A stretch of 15,058 nucleotides of DNA from Lachnospiraceae bacterium (GCA_900753305.1 CAADYR010000144.1:1-15058); one strand, 5' to 3'. Shown: positions 1-6,411, counted from the stretch's first letter. Notes: generated from the letters alone by a model not told the origin. A program made the numbers and translations.

Positions 1-440
1 CCTGCCACTGCACTTTCTATAAATACCGTGCATCTCTCGCCCAGATTTACCGGTGCTTCTGATTCCAATGCCATGCGCTGTGATCTCATCCCGAATTACA
101 TCTGCTCCAATACTCTGTCCAAGCTCTTCCATAAATTCTACAACAGACAGAGGGATATTTCCTGCTTCCATGGCTGCACCAATTGCCCCTATATAAGGGA
201 ACTCTTCGGGAATGATCAGTTCCTGCTCTGACAGATCAAATACCTCTCTGACTGCTCGAACTACTCCTTCATTCCAGGCAACTCCACCACATAGCACAAC
301 AGGTTTATGAACAGGCAGTTTCTTCACTATGACTGCCTTGAAATTACGGATCACCGCATAACACAATCCAAGCAGAATATCCTCGATAGGCTGTCCCTCC
401 TGCTGCCTGTGAATAATATCTGTCTTGGCAAAAAGGCCGC
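1..440 (-). pseudogene. Remnant of 2-hydroxyacyl-CoA dehydratase activase (BadF/BcrA ASKHA family)
   Basis: Read on the minus strand, 440 down to 1 is open without a stop and without a credible start. It encodes family landmarks of the ATPase that activates 2-hydroxyacyl-CoA dehydratases: a LFAKTDIIH-like stretch near 440-410, VVLCGGVAWNEG near 300-265, and IPEEFPYIGAIGAAM near 215-170. Further on, the open frame stops looking like the family. A neighbouring frame picks up again at about 80-10 with NLGERCTVFIESAVA, which is also an activase motif. One extra base near 77-79 would explain the switch. The spacing between the two motif blocks is too short for two complete domains, so an internal deletion is also likely. 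The 5' part is replaced by ABC exporter sequence. The gene continues off the left edge. What is seen is the motifs and the frame change; that it is non-functional is inferred. Misassembly is an alternative explanation for the junction. Confidence 0.75.
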
Positions 441-850
441 CAGTAAAAATATGGATATCATAATAGGCAGTAATGTGACCAGTGCCAGCTTCCAATCCAT
501 ATAGAACAGATAAATCAATGTAAATACAGGCGTTGCGATCGCCGCAGACAGATCACATAAATTATGAGCTATGAATGCCTCGATCTCTTCTACATCATCT
601 GACATGATCTTCTTGATTGCTCCCTGCGTCACTCCGGTAAAATACCCGGAGGAAATGCGTGACATCTTATTCATTAACTGAATCCGGATCTCGTACAACA
701 GATCATATGCCGCCACATGGGAAATGGCGGAGGAACCAAATGCACAGATTCCATACACCAGTACTCCCCCAAGGGTGATTAGTCCATATAACTCTATCCT
801 GCGCAAATTCATGTTCTGCGGCTGTTGATACGATCTTTCTCCTTCTTCAT
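430..850 (-). pseudogene. Remnant of ABC exporter transmembrane domain
   Basis: The minus-strand frame from about 812 to 430 encodes part of a type-1 ABC exporter membrane domain: SHVAAYDLLYEIRIQLMNKM, then SGYFTGVTQGAIKKIMSDDVE (the coupling-helix region that precedes the next membrane helix), AFIAHNLCDLSAAI and a DWKLALVTLLPI helix. The first membrane helices, the second half of the domain and the whole ATPase domain are missing. A start with a good ribosome site (AGGAGAG, then ATG at 848-850) opens MKKEKDRINSRRT and stops at 809. The exporter frame begins in a different register over the same bases, which fits an out-of-frame deletion near the N-terminus. The C-terminal side runs into activase sequence at about 427-445 and then out of frame to a stop at 351. 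The ATG at 850 overlaps the end of a short frame finishing MGKERK (ATGA overlap), perhaps the last trace of an upstream partner gene such as a regulator. Confidence 0.75.
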
Positions 851-893
851 TTTCTCTCCTTGCCCATTACTTGTTGTAACCTTATTTTATTCT

Positions 894-921
894 TGCGACC
901 ATTTTTAATATTTTGGTCGCA
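894..921 (-). promoter_or_regulatory. Inverted repeat overlapping the start of transcription (candidate operator)
   Basis: TGCGACC (894-900) and GGTCGCA (915-921) are perfect 7-base inverted arms separated by 14 A/T-rich bases. The repeat begins six bases downstream of the -10 box, where a bound repressor would block initiation. It has no following T-tract, so it is not a terminator. MarR or TetR type regulators commonly control such exporters, but the regulator is not present here and its identity is a guess. Confidence 0.5.
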
Positions 922-926
922 TGTTG

Positions 927-955
927 ATTATATAGTTAGTTATTTCTAATTTCAA
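927..955 (-). promoter_or_regulatory. Sigma-A type promoter ahead of the ABC exporter remnant
   Basis: On the minus strand TTGAAA (950-955) is followed after exactly 17 bases by TATAAT (927-932), a near-consensus vegetative promoter. It points at the dead ABC exporter/activase region and lies downstream of the groEL terminator, so it would transcribe the relics independently. Confidence 0.75.
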
Positions 956-988
956 AGAGATTTTTATTTATTGGTATTTTTTATCATT

Positions 989-1029
989 AAAAAAGGCGAA
1001 ATCGTCAGTATCACCAACGATTTCGCCTT
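989..1029 (-). terminator. Rho-independent terminator of the hsp20-groEL operon
   Basis: Perfect 13-base stem (1017-1029 with 993-1005) and an 11-base loop, followed on the minus strand by a run of six T. It lies 24 bases past the groEL stop codon. Confidence 0.93.
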
Positions 1030-1052
1030 ATGTTTATTTTAATATTTATGAA

Positions 1053-2681
1053 TTAATAGCCCATTTCAGGGGATGCGGGCATTGCCGGCTTTTTCTCTGG
1101 AATATTGCCTACAGCAGCCTCCGTTGTCAGTAACGTAGAGGCGATGCTCTCTGCATTGACCAGTGCACTGTCTGTTACTTTCACAGGATCAATGATGCCA
1201 TTCGCCATCATATCTACATACTCCTCGCTGACAGCATCGAAGCCAATACCATCTGCGGATTCCTTGACTTTATTGACTACAATAGCCCCTTCCAGACCTG
1301 CATTTTGAACAATGGTTCTAAGCGGAGCCTCCAATGCCCTTGCAACGATCAAAGCACCTGTCTTTTCATCGCCCTCCAGCTTGGCTGCTTCTGCAAGAAC
1401 TGCCTTCTGTGCATGGATATAAGCAGAACCGCCGCCTGCTATAATACCCTCTTCTACGGCTGCCTTAGTCGCATTCAGGGCATCCTCGACACGATACTTG
1501 GATTCCTTCATCTCGGTTTCTGTAGCTGCACCAATCCTGATAACACCAACACCGCCACTCATTTTGGCTATTCTGTCAAGATATTTCTTCTTATCATATT
1601 CAGAGGTTGCTTTTTCTGCCTGTGCCTTAATAGAAGCAATTCTCTCCTGAATATCTTCGGACTTGCCCTCACCATCGACAATTGTTGTGCTGTCCTTTGT
1701 GACCTTTACAGATTTTGCTCTGCCTAACATTTCCATAGAAGTATCCTTGAGCTGCATGCCAAGTTCTTCAAAGACTGCCTGACCACCTGTCAGGAATGCG
1801 ATATCCTTCAACATTTCTTTCCTATTGTCGCCAAAGCCCGGTGCCTTGACTGCAACTACCTTCAAAGTACCACGCAGACTGTTCACGATCAGAGTGGTAA
1901 GTGCTTCACCGGTTACATCTTCTGCAATGATCAGCAGTTCCTTACCAGCCTTGGAGATCTGTTCCAGAATCGGCAGAATATCCTGAATATTGGATATCTT
2001 CTTATCTGTAATCAGGATATATGGCTCATCCATGTTGGCAACCATCTTGTCCTTATCATTGCACATGTATGCTGACAGATAACCTTTGTCAAACTGCATG
2101 CCTTCTACCACGTCAACCGAAGTCTGCATAGTCTTGGATTCTTCTATGGTAATGACACCATTCTTACCAACCTTTTCCATAGCATCTGCTACCATCTCAC
2201 CCACTTCATCACTTTCTGCTGAAATGGCAGCGACTCTGGTAATATCCTTCTTACCACTGACAGGCTTACTCATCTCCTTAATGGCTTTCTGAGCAGCTTC
2301 TACTGCTTTCTTCATGCCTTTTCTAAGGACAATGGCATTTGCGCCTGCTGCGATATTCTTCATACCTTCGTTGATCATGGACTGAGCCAGAACAGTTGCA
2401 GTCGTTGTACCATCACCTGCTGCATCATTCGTCTTGGTCGCAACTTCCTTTACCAGTTGCGCACCCATATTCTCGAATCTGTCCTCAAGTTCGATTTCCT
2501 TGGCAATTGTCACACCGTCATTAGTGATCAACGGAGCTCCAAATCCTTTATCCAATACAACATTCCTGCCCTTGGGTCCTAATGTTACCTTCACTGTATC
2601 AGCCAACTGGTTCACACCAGATTCCATTTTCTTTCTTGCATCTATATCAAATACGATTTCTTTTGCCATTGTAATCGCCAT
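1053..2681 (-). CDS. groL: 60 kDa chaperonin GroEL
   Basis: Group I chaperonin of 542 residues that refolds proteins in an ATP-driven double ring in the cytoplasm. The sequence is full length and intact: TLGPKGRNVVLD near residues 33-45, the ATP-site GDGTTTATVL at 89-98 with the catalytic Asp at 90, the apical KKISNIQDILPILEQ and VKAPGFGDNRKEMLKDIA segments, and AAVEEGIIAGGGSAYIHA near 400-420. The tail is unusual: it ends in PAMPASPEMGY with no GGM repeats, which most GroELs carry. The gene follows hsp20 by 58 bases and no groES is next to it, so this may be a second, specialised GroEL copy that relies on a GroES encoded elsewhere. Two starts are possible: ATG at 2681 (GGAAG six bases upstream) or the fifth codon, ATG at 2669, which gives the usual MAKEI N-terminus. 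The upstream CIRCE element implies HrcA control. Confidence 0.97.
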   Translation of the reverse strand: MAITMAKEIVFDIDARKKMESGVNQLADTVKVTLGPKGRNVVLDKGFGAPLITNDGVTIAKEIELEDRFENMGAQLVKEVATKTNDAAGDGTTTATVLAQSMINEGMKNIAAGANAIVLRKGMKKAVEAAQKAIKEMSKPVSGKKDITRVAAISAESDEVGEMVADAMEKVGKNGVITIEESKTMQTSVDVVEGMQFDKGYLSAYMCNDKDKMVANMDEPYILITDKKISNIQDILPILEQISKAGKELLIIAEDVTGEALTTLIVNSLRGTLKVVAVKAPGFGDNRKEMLKDIAFLTGGQAVFEELGMQLKDTSMEMLGRAKSVKVTKDSTTIVDGEGKSEDIQERIASIKAQAEKATSEYDKKKYLDRIAKMSGGVGVIRIGAATETEMKESKYRVEDALNATKAAVEEGIIAGGGSAYIHAQKAVLAEAAKLEGDEKTGALIVARALEAPLRTIVQNAGLEGAIVVNKVKESADGIGFDAVSEEYVDMMANGIIDPVKVTDSALVNAESIASTLLTTEAAVGNIPEKKPAMPASPEMGY

Positions 2682-2700
2682 ACCTTTCTTCCATATAGAA

Positions 2701-2724
2701 CCACCCGGCTATACAACCGGGTGG
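2701..2724 (-). promoter_or_regulatory. Intercistronic hairpin between hsp20 and groEL
   Basis: CCACCCGG and CCGGGTGG form a perfect 8-base GC-rich stem with an 8-base loop. It starts 15 bases after the hsp20 stop and ends about 20 bases before the groEL start. No T-tract follows, so it is not a strong terminator. Likely roles are protection or processing of the mRNA ends so that the two cistrons differ in abundance; partial termination is possible. Confidence 0.6.
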
Positions 2725-2739
2725 TCATTAACTGTTTTA

Positions 2740-3198
2740 TTATTCAATGGATATGAAATTATTCTGTTCTACCTTTTTGACTTCCTTCTTAGGAATGTCG
2801 AGCCTTAAGATACCATGCTTGAAGCTTGCCTTGATATCCTGCTGTGTGACTTCTTCACCTACATAGAAGCTTCGCTCACAGGCGCCACTGTAACGTTCTC
2901 TGCGAATGTACTTGCCCGTCTTCTTCTCTTTCTCATCTTCGTCAAGTCCCTTGGCAGCCCTGATAGTGATATATCCATCATTCAGTTCAACAGATACTTC
3001 TTCTTTCTTGAATCCCGGAAGATCCATCTCCAGTTCGTATCCATCTTCTGTTTCTTTCACATCTGTGTTCATTACATTCTTGGCTCTGTGACCATAGAGC
3101 TTCTTTTCCATGTTCCTGAATTCTTTGTCATTGAACCAGTCATCATCAAACAAATCATCAATCAAACTATTAGTTCTAAAAATACTAGGCATCAACAT
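2740..3198 (-). CDS. Small heat shock protein, Hsp20/alpha-crystallin family
   Basis: ATP-independent holdase of 152 residues that binds unfolding proteins in the cytoplasm and passes them to the ATP-dependent chaperones. The alpha-crystallin domain spans roughly residues 45-137: DVKETEDGYELEMDLPGFKK at its start, a charged loop near 84-98, and the signature GILRLDIPK at 129-137. A C-terminal I-S-I (149-151) matches the I-x-I motif used for oligomer assembly. Length is normal for bacterial members. The start is ATG at 3198 with AAGGAAG seven bases before it; a second ATG two codons later has poorer spacing. It is the first gene of a two-gene operon with groEL and has a CIRCE-overlapped promoter, so it should be repressed by HrcA and induced on heat or misfolding stress. 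Confidence 0.96.
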   Translation of the reverse strand: MLMPSIFRTNSLIDDLFDDDWFNDKEFRNMEKKLYGHRAKNVMNTDVKETEDGYELEMDLPGFKKEEVSVELNDGYITIRAAKGLDEDEKEKKTGKYIRRERYSGACERSFYVGEEVTQQDIKASFKHGILRLDIPKKEVKKVEQNNFISIE

Positions 3199-3291
3199 AA
3201 GTCATCTTCCTTTCTTCTATCTAATACCTCGGATGTCGTCTTTGTTTTATGTTTATGGAACTCAGGTTTCCTTTTCCTTTGTTCTGATTAT

Positions 3292-3320
3292 GTTATACAC
3301 CTGTTATTAGCACTCGTCAA
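3292..3320 (-). promoter_or_regulatory. Promoter of the hsp20-groEL operon
   Basis: On the minus strand TTGACG (3315-3320), a 17-base spacer and TATAAC (3292-3297) form a good sigma-A promoter. The -35 box and part of the spacer lie inside the CIRCE element, so repressor and polymerase compete for the same DNA. Confidence 0.85.
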
Positions 3321-3333
3321 TAGGGAGTGCTAA
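3307..3333. promoter_or_regulatory. CIRCE element (HrcA operator)
   Basis: TTAGCACTC, nine spacer bases, GAGTGCTAA: an exact match to the CIRCE consensus that the HrcA repressor binds. It covers the -35 box of the hsp20-groEL promoter. The plus-strand DUF362 promoter begins 37 bases to the right of it, so that gene is probably not under the same control. Confidence 0.97.
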
Positions 3334-3369
3334 TAATTTTTATTAAAAATCTATTAACTCAAACACTTA

Positions 3370-3398
3370 TTGAAATTCTCTTTTTTCCCATTTAAAAT
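3370..3398 (+). promoter_or_regulatory. Promoter of the DUF362 gene
   Basis: TTGAAA (3370-3375), a 17-base spacer and TAAAAT (3393-3398), with the ATG 44 bases beyond. It is divergent from the heat-shock promoter. Confidence 0.65.
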
Positions 3399-3441
3399 AA
3401 AACTGAATACTTAACGTAAAAGAAGGGGGTAAGTCTTATAT

Positions 3442-4314
3442 ATGAGTGAAAAAGCAAAGGTTTACTTTTCAAAGGAGATCAGTCCTGAGAAAGTATTGGA
3501 AATGTATCAGTTATTGGGCAAAAAATTAGAAGGTAAGGTGGCGATCAAGCTCCACTCCGGTGAAGTTGGAAATCAGAACTTCCTCAAGCCGGAATTCTGG
3601 AAACCGGTTATTGATCATGTAGGTGGAACTGTTGTAGAATGTAACACCGCCTATGACGGCGCCCGTAACACCACAGCCAAGCACATGAAAACAATGCGCG
3701 AACATGGCTGGAGCAAATATTTTGAAGTGGATCTGCTGGATGCAGAAGGTCCTGATATGGAGCTTCCCATTCCCAATGGTAAAGTCATTCATAAGAACTT
3801 CGTAGGAAAAGACCTGGCAGATTATGATTCTCTTCTGGTTCTCTCCCATTTCAAAGGACATCCCATGGGAGGCTACGGCGGAGCACTTAAGCAACTTTCT
3901 ATCGGTATCGCGTCTTCTGCCGGTAAGGCATATATTCACGGTGCCGGCGAACCGGAGAAAATCTGGACTGCAGACCATGATTCCTTCCTGGAGTCTATGG
4001 CAGATGCCGCTTCTTCTGTTGTGGAATATTTCAAGGGAAATGCCATTTATATCAATGTCATGAAAAATATGTCCGTAGACTGCGACTGCTGTGCAGTGGC
4101 AGAAGATCCCTGTATGAAGGATATGGGTATCCTGATCTCAACTGATCCTATCGCAATCGACCAGGCTTGTCTGGATCTGGTATATGCCAGCGATGATCCG
4201 GGCAGGGATCACTTAATTGAACGTATTGAATCCAGAAATGGTGTACACACCATCGAGGCTGCCGCAGACCTCGGTTTTGGAACCCGCGAGTACGAACTTA
4301 TCACAGTTTCCTAA
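3442..4314 (+). CDS. DUF362 domain protein (ferredoxin-less type)
   Basis: Protein of 290 residues from the DUF362 family, which has no settled biochemical role. Visible landmarks are KVAIKLHSGEVGN (32-44), VVECNTAYDG (64-73), a LSHFKGHPMGGYGGALK block (134-150), and a cysteine cluster SVDCDCCAVAEDPC with Cys 214, 216, 217 and 224, followed by TDPIAIDQACLDLVYAS. Longer family members carry a two-cluster ferredoxin insert between the GGALK block and the Cys motif; here that place holds only about 30 residues with no CxxCxxC. The remaining Cys cluster could bind metal or an Fe-S cluster, which is an inference. There is no signal peptide or membrane segment, so it should be cytoplasmic. AGAAGGGGG lies about 13 bases before the ATG. 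It is a single-gene unit with its own promoter and terminator. Confidence 0.92.
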   Translation: MSEKAKVYFSKEISPEKVLEMYQLLGKKLEGKVAIKLHSGEVGNQNFLKPEFWKPVIDHVGGTVVECNTAYDGARNTTAKHMKTMREHGWSKYFEVDLLDAEGPDMELPIPNGKVIHKNFVGKDLADYDSLLVLSHFKGHPMGGYGGALKQLSIGIASSAGKAYIHGAGEPEKIWTADHDSFLESMADAASSVVEYFKGNAIYINVMKNMSVDCDCCAVAEDPCMKDMGILISTDPIAIDQACLDLVYASDDPGRDHLIERIESRNGVHTIEAAADLGFGTREYELITVS

Positions 4315-4320
4315 TATATG

Positions 4321-4357
4321 GAAAAGGCAAGGCTGCATAAAACAACCTTGCCTTTTC
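4321..4357 (+). terminator. Terminator shared by two convergent genes
   Basis: Perfect 12-base stem GAAAAGGCAAGG (4321-4332) with CCTTGCCTTTTC (4346-4357) and a 13-base loop. It lies between the DUF362 stop and the convergent XRE-regulator stop. T-runs sit at both edges of the stem, so it could work for either strand. Confidence 0.85.
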
Positions 4358-4366
4358 TTATGTCAT

Positions 4367-5359
4367 TTACTCTTTATTACCCATTACCATTTTCAGAATT
4401 GCAGATACTGCCGCATACAACACACCTGCTACAGGCCATACGATCCATGTAAAATCCCATCTATTAGTCCAGAAACTCCATCCCAGATAGATTGCTGTTG
4501 CAAGACACCAGTAAGCACTGCTGAACAATTCCATTTTCTTCTTCGCATGCTTCTCAGATTTTGAGAAATCTCCCTCTTGCAAAAGCATATCATAACTGCC
4601 CTTGATCATTCCAGCATTTACCATAAGATACACGCCTATCGCAACTAAAATCAGCAGCAGAGATGTCAACGCACAACAGATGTAGTCCGGTGCATCCATA
4701 CTTCCTGCGATCAGTAATGGAATAACAGCCACAATACATAATACTACTCCAATCGCAATACTGCGGGTAAATGTGTCCTCATAATCTTTCTGCTTCTCTT
4801 TTGCCAGTCCGGATACACCGTATGCTGTTTCAAACGCTTCCTTTTCCAGATAAGAAAACTTACTCTCTTTCATTCCATAGCTGATAAATACAAATACCGC
4901 AATGGCAACCATTACAAGCAGGAATATCAGACCTATACCCGATGCAAGTCCTTCTGAGATATTTCCAATATGTGAATCTGCAAGCCCTGCCAGGAAAATC
5001 AATATCACCGGACTTAAAATGCACATAGCAACTCCACCTGCTATCATTGGTGCATTTTTTCTTCTAATTGTTAAAAATTCATTGGCTTCTTCCATGGAAA
5101 CCCTACGCAATGACTGATCCTCATCCCTGATATCTCCTACTTCCATAGGCGACGGTGCTTCTACCTCATCTTTTAATAGATAATCTGTACTCACGTTGAA
5201 GATCTCTGCAAGCTGAATTACTCTCTGAAGATCTGGTACTGACTGTGCGCTCTCCCATTTTGATACTGCCTGTCTGGATACTGACAGTTTATCCGCCAGT
5301 TCTTCCTGCGACCATCCGTTCTTCTTTCTCTCTTCCATAATCTTGTCTGCTAAAATCAT
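4367..5359 (-). CDS. XRE-family transcription regulator with six membrane segments
   Basis: Protein of 330 residues. Residues 3-60 form a Cro/C1-type helix-turn-helix: WSQEELADKLSVSRQAVSKWE followed by LAEIFNVSTDYLL. After a linker with acidic and basic stretches there are about six hydrophobic segments, beginning near residues 105, 140, 200, 228, 285 and 305. This domain mix is common in Firmicutes as a membrane-tethered or membrane-associated regulator, but the signal sensed and the targets are unknown. The start is taken at ATG 5359, since GAGGG lies 5 bases before it. An ATG four codons upstream (5371) overlaps that ribosome site and has none of its own. It follows the deacetylase on the same strand with a 110-base gap containing repeats, and could be read from its own promoter or by read-through. 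Confidence 0.9.
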   Translation of the reverse strand: MILADKIMEERKKNGWSQEELADKLSVSRQAVSKWESAQSVPDLQRVIQLAEIFNVSTDYLLKDEVEAPSPMEVGDIRDEDQSLRRVSMEEANEFLTIRRKNAPMIAGGVAMCILSPVILIFLAGLADSHIGNISEGLASGIGLIFLLVMVAIAVFVFISYGMKESKFSYLEKEAFETAYGVSGLAKEKQKDYEDTFTRSIAIGVVLCIVAVIPLLIAGSMDAPDYICCALTSLLLILVAIGVYLMVNAGMIKGSYDMLLQEGDFSKSEKHAKKKMELFSSAYWCLATAIYLGWSFWTNRWDFTWIVWPVAGVLYAAVSAILKMVMGNKE

Positions 5360-5418
5360 GTTTTCCCTCATTTCTGTTTTGTTGTTTGATTTTTACAGAC
5401 ATATCATACCTTTTGGAA

Positions 5419-5470
5419 CAGTTGCAGACCACCAAATACGCCTGTCAATCTGTCAACTGGTGATTGCAAC
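5419..5470. repeat. Imperfect inverted repeat enclosing a 7-base direct repeat
   Basis: GTTGCA..CACCA type arms (5419-5432 and 5457-5470; 6 plus 5 paired bases with an internal mismatch) enclose two copies of TTGACAG on the minus strand, 8 bases apart (5442-5456). It lies directly after the deacetylase stop and upstream of the XRE regulator, and has no T-tract. It may be an operator (XRE proteins often repress themselves) or an mRNA end structure. Confidence 0.35.
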
Positions 5471-6108
5471 TACTCATAATTGCGCCTTACATCGTCTATT
5501 CCCATGTAAATTACGTTCTTTTGCGGCTTGGTTCCACTCTTCTTAAAAATATCTCTGATGGTGACAAATTCATATCCCTGTTTCTTTAATTCGGGAATCA
5601 ATATCTTAATCGCTTCTACGGTCTGCAGGTTATCTGCCATGTCATGCATAAGGATCATAAATCCAGGCTTGGCAGCTTGAAGTACTCTGTCCACACGCTC
5701 CTGTGCAGACACAGACGGCTCCCAGTCTTCACAGCCATATCCGCTGATAAAATACAGATCAATGAGATCATACATTGTCTGGTTATAATTTATGTAGGGT
5801 GGTCTGAAGAATTGCGGCTTCTCACCAATCACCTGTTCTATGTGCTCTGTTGTATAATTCACTTCATCCAGAATCTCCTGTTTGGTCAGATCTATCATGG
5901 ATGGATGTGTCTTGGAGTGATTCTCTATTGTACAGCCCATATTGTAGGCACGCTTCACCAGATACTCGGTCTGCTCCGTGATATTCTGACCAATCAGGAA
6001 AAAGCTCGCTACAACATCGTTTTCCTCCAATACATCCAAAACTTTGTCTGTAATACCAAGTGTCGGACCATCATCAAAAGTTAATGCTACTAATTTATGT
6101 TCTGCCAT
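5470..6108 (-). CDS. Polysaccharide deacetylase family protein (CE4, NodB domain), no signal peptide
   Basis: Protein of 212 residues made almost only of a NodB homology domain. All catalytic motifs are present: TFDDGP with Asp 12 and 13, NHSKTHP with metal-binding His 64 and 68, RPPY at 102-105, EDW at 127-129, and ILMHDM with His 155. A metal-dependent N- or O-deacetylase acting on peptidoglycan, chitin-like or other acetylated substrates is therefore likely to be active. Unlike most CE4 enzymes it has no signal peptide or anchor: the domain begins at residue 5. It may act in the cytoplasm, for example on a precursor or small acetylated metabolite. AGGAGG precedes the ATG by nine bases. It lies on the same strand as the XRE regulator downstream, and a candidate 18-codon ORF lies upstream. 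Confidence 0.92.
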   Translation of the reverse strand: MAEHKLVALTFDDGPTLGITDKVLDVLEENDVVASFFLIGQNITEQTEYLVKRAYNMGCTIENHSKTHPSMIDLTKQEILDEVNYTTEHIEQVIGEKPQFFRPPYINYNQTMYDLIDLYFISGYGCEDWEPSVSAQERVDRVLQAAKPGFMILMHDMADNLQTVEAIKILIPELKKQGYEFVTIRDIFKKSGTKPQKNVIYMGIDDVRRNYE

Positions 6109-6131
6109 GTCGGTATACCTCCTGTATTAAT

Positions 6132-6164
6132 ATTATACTATAAAAATTTAGCATCCTGCTCCAA
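6132..6164 (-). promoter_or_regulatory. Possible promoter for the deacetylase
   Basis: An exact TATAAT lies at 6132-6137, 24 bases before the ATG, but has no good -35 at normal spacing. An overlapping TATAGT has TTGGAG 16 bases upstream. The site overlaps the end of the 18-codon ORF, so the deacetylase may have its own promoter inside it. Confidence 0.35.
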
Positions 6165-6204
6165 CAGTATTTTCATGTTTTTTTAAGTAATTCTCCCTGC
6201 CCAT
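6148..6204 (-). CDS. Candidate 18-codon ORF ahead of the deacetylase
   Basis: ATG at 6204 is preceded by a strong ribosome site, AAAGGAGGT seven bases upstream, and opens MGRENYLKKHENTVGAGC before a TAA at 6148. The stop lies 39 bases from the deacetylase ATG. A site this good is unlikely to have arisen by chance in this A/T-rich gap. It may be a leader peptide, a tiny protein, or the surviving 5' end of a deleted gene; nearby genes do show such deletions. I do not recognise the peptide. Confidence 0.4.
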   Translation of the reverse strand: MGRENYLKKHENTVGAGC

Positions 6205-6405
6205 GTCTGATACCTCCTTTAGTTCACATCGAATGTCGTTCATCAAAATCCCATATCATTAAAACATCATAAACTATTGTCTATACCACTCGTTTTACTC
6301 TACTATCTTCACAATTTTGTCCCCCCCAACACATCAATATATATTGTAGCAAAATAGCATTTTATAATCAACAATTTTGCCCTTTTCAGAGAACGATGTC
6401 TGGAG
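6205..6405. other. Non-coding gap with little structure
   Basis: A/T-rich stretch between the divergent 18-codon ORF and yqeY-like gene. It holds a run of seven C at 6321-6327, two similar copies of ACAATTTTG (6311 and 6372) and a weak inverted pair GCAAAAT/ATTTTGC (6349-6355, 6374-6380). I see no gene or RNA in it. Confidence 0.5.
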
Positions 6406-6411
6406 TATAAT
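6406..6411 (+). promoter_or_regulatory. -10 box of the YqeY-like gene
   Basis: Exact TATAAT 39 bases before the chosen ATG. No good -35 box is found at 16-18 bases, so the promoter may be weak or activator-dependent. Confidence 0.45.

Noticed and set aside
28..231. Plus-strand ORF of 67 codons
   Set aside because: Antisense to the activase remnant, whose motifs are clearly on the minus strand.
1305..1727. Plus-strand ORF of 140 codons inside groEL
   Set aside because: Antisense shadow of a strongly conserved gene; no ribosome site, no recognisable product.
2815..3333. Plus-strand ORF of 172 codons across hsp20 and its promoter
   Set aside because: Runs antisense to hsp20 and through the CIRCE element; composition is that of a reverse-read gene.
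3526..3978. Minus-strand ORF of 150 codons
   Set aside because: Shadow of the DUF362 gene, with no family features.
5388..5456. TTGACA copies as the -35 box of the XRE gene
   Set aside because: Neither copy has a -10 box at 16-18 bases, so I do not call a promoter here.
6321..6327. Run of seven C as a phase-variation tract
   Set aside because: Not inside or close to the start of any gene and only seven bases long; no evidence that it switches anything.
6349..6380. Inverted pair GCAAAAT/ATTTTGC as an operator
   Set aside because: Seven A/T-rich bases with an 18-base gap are expected by chance in this composition.
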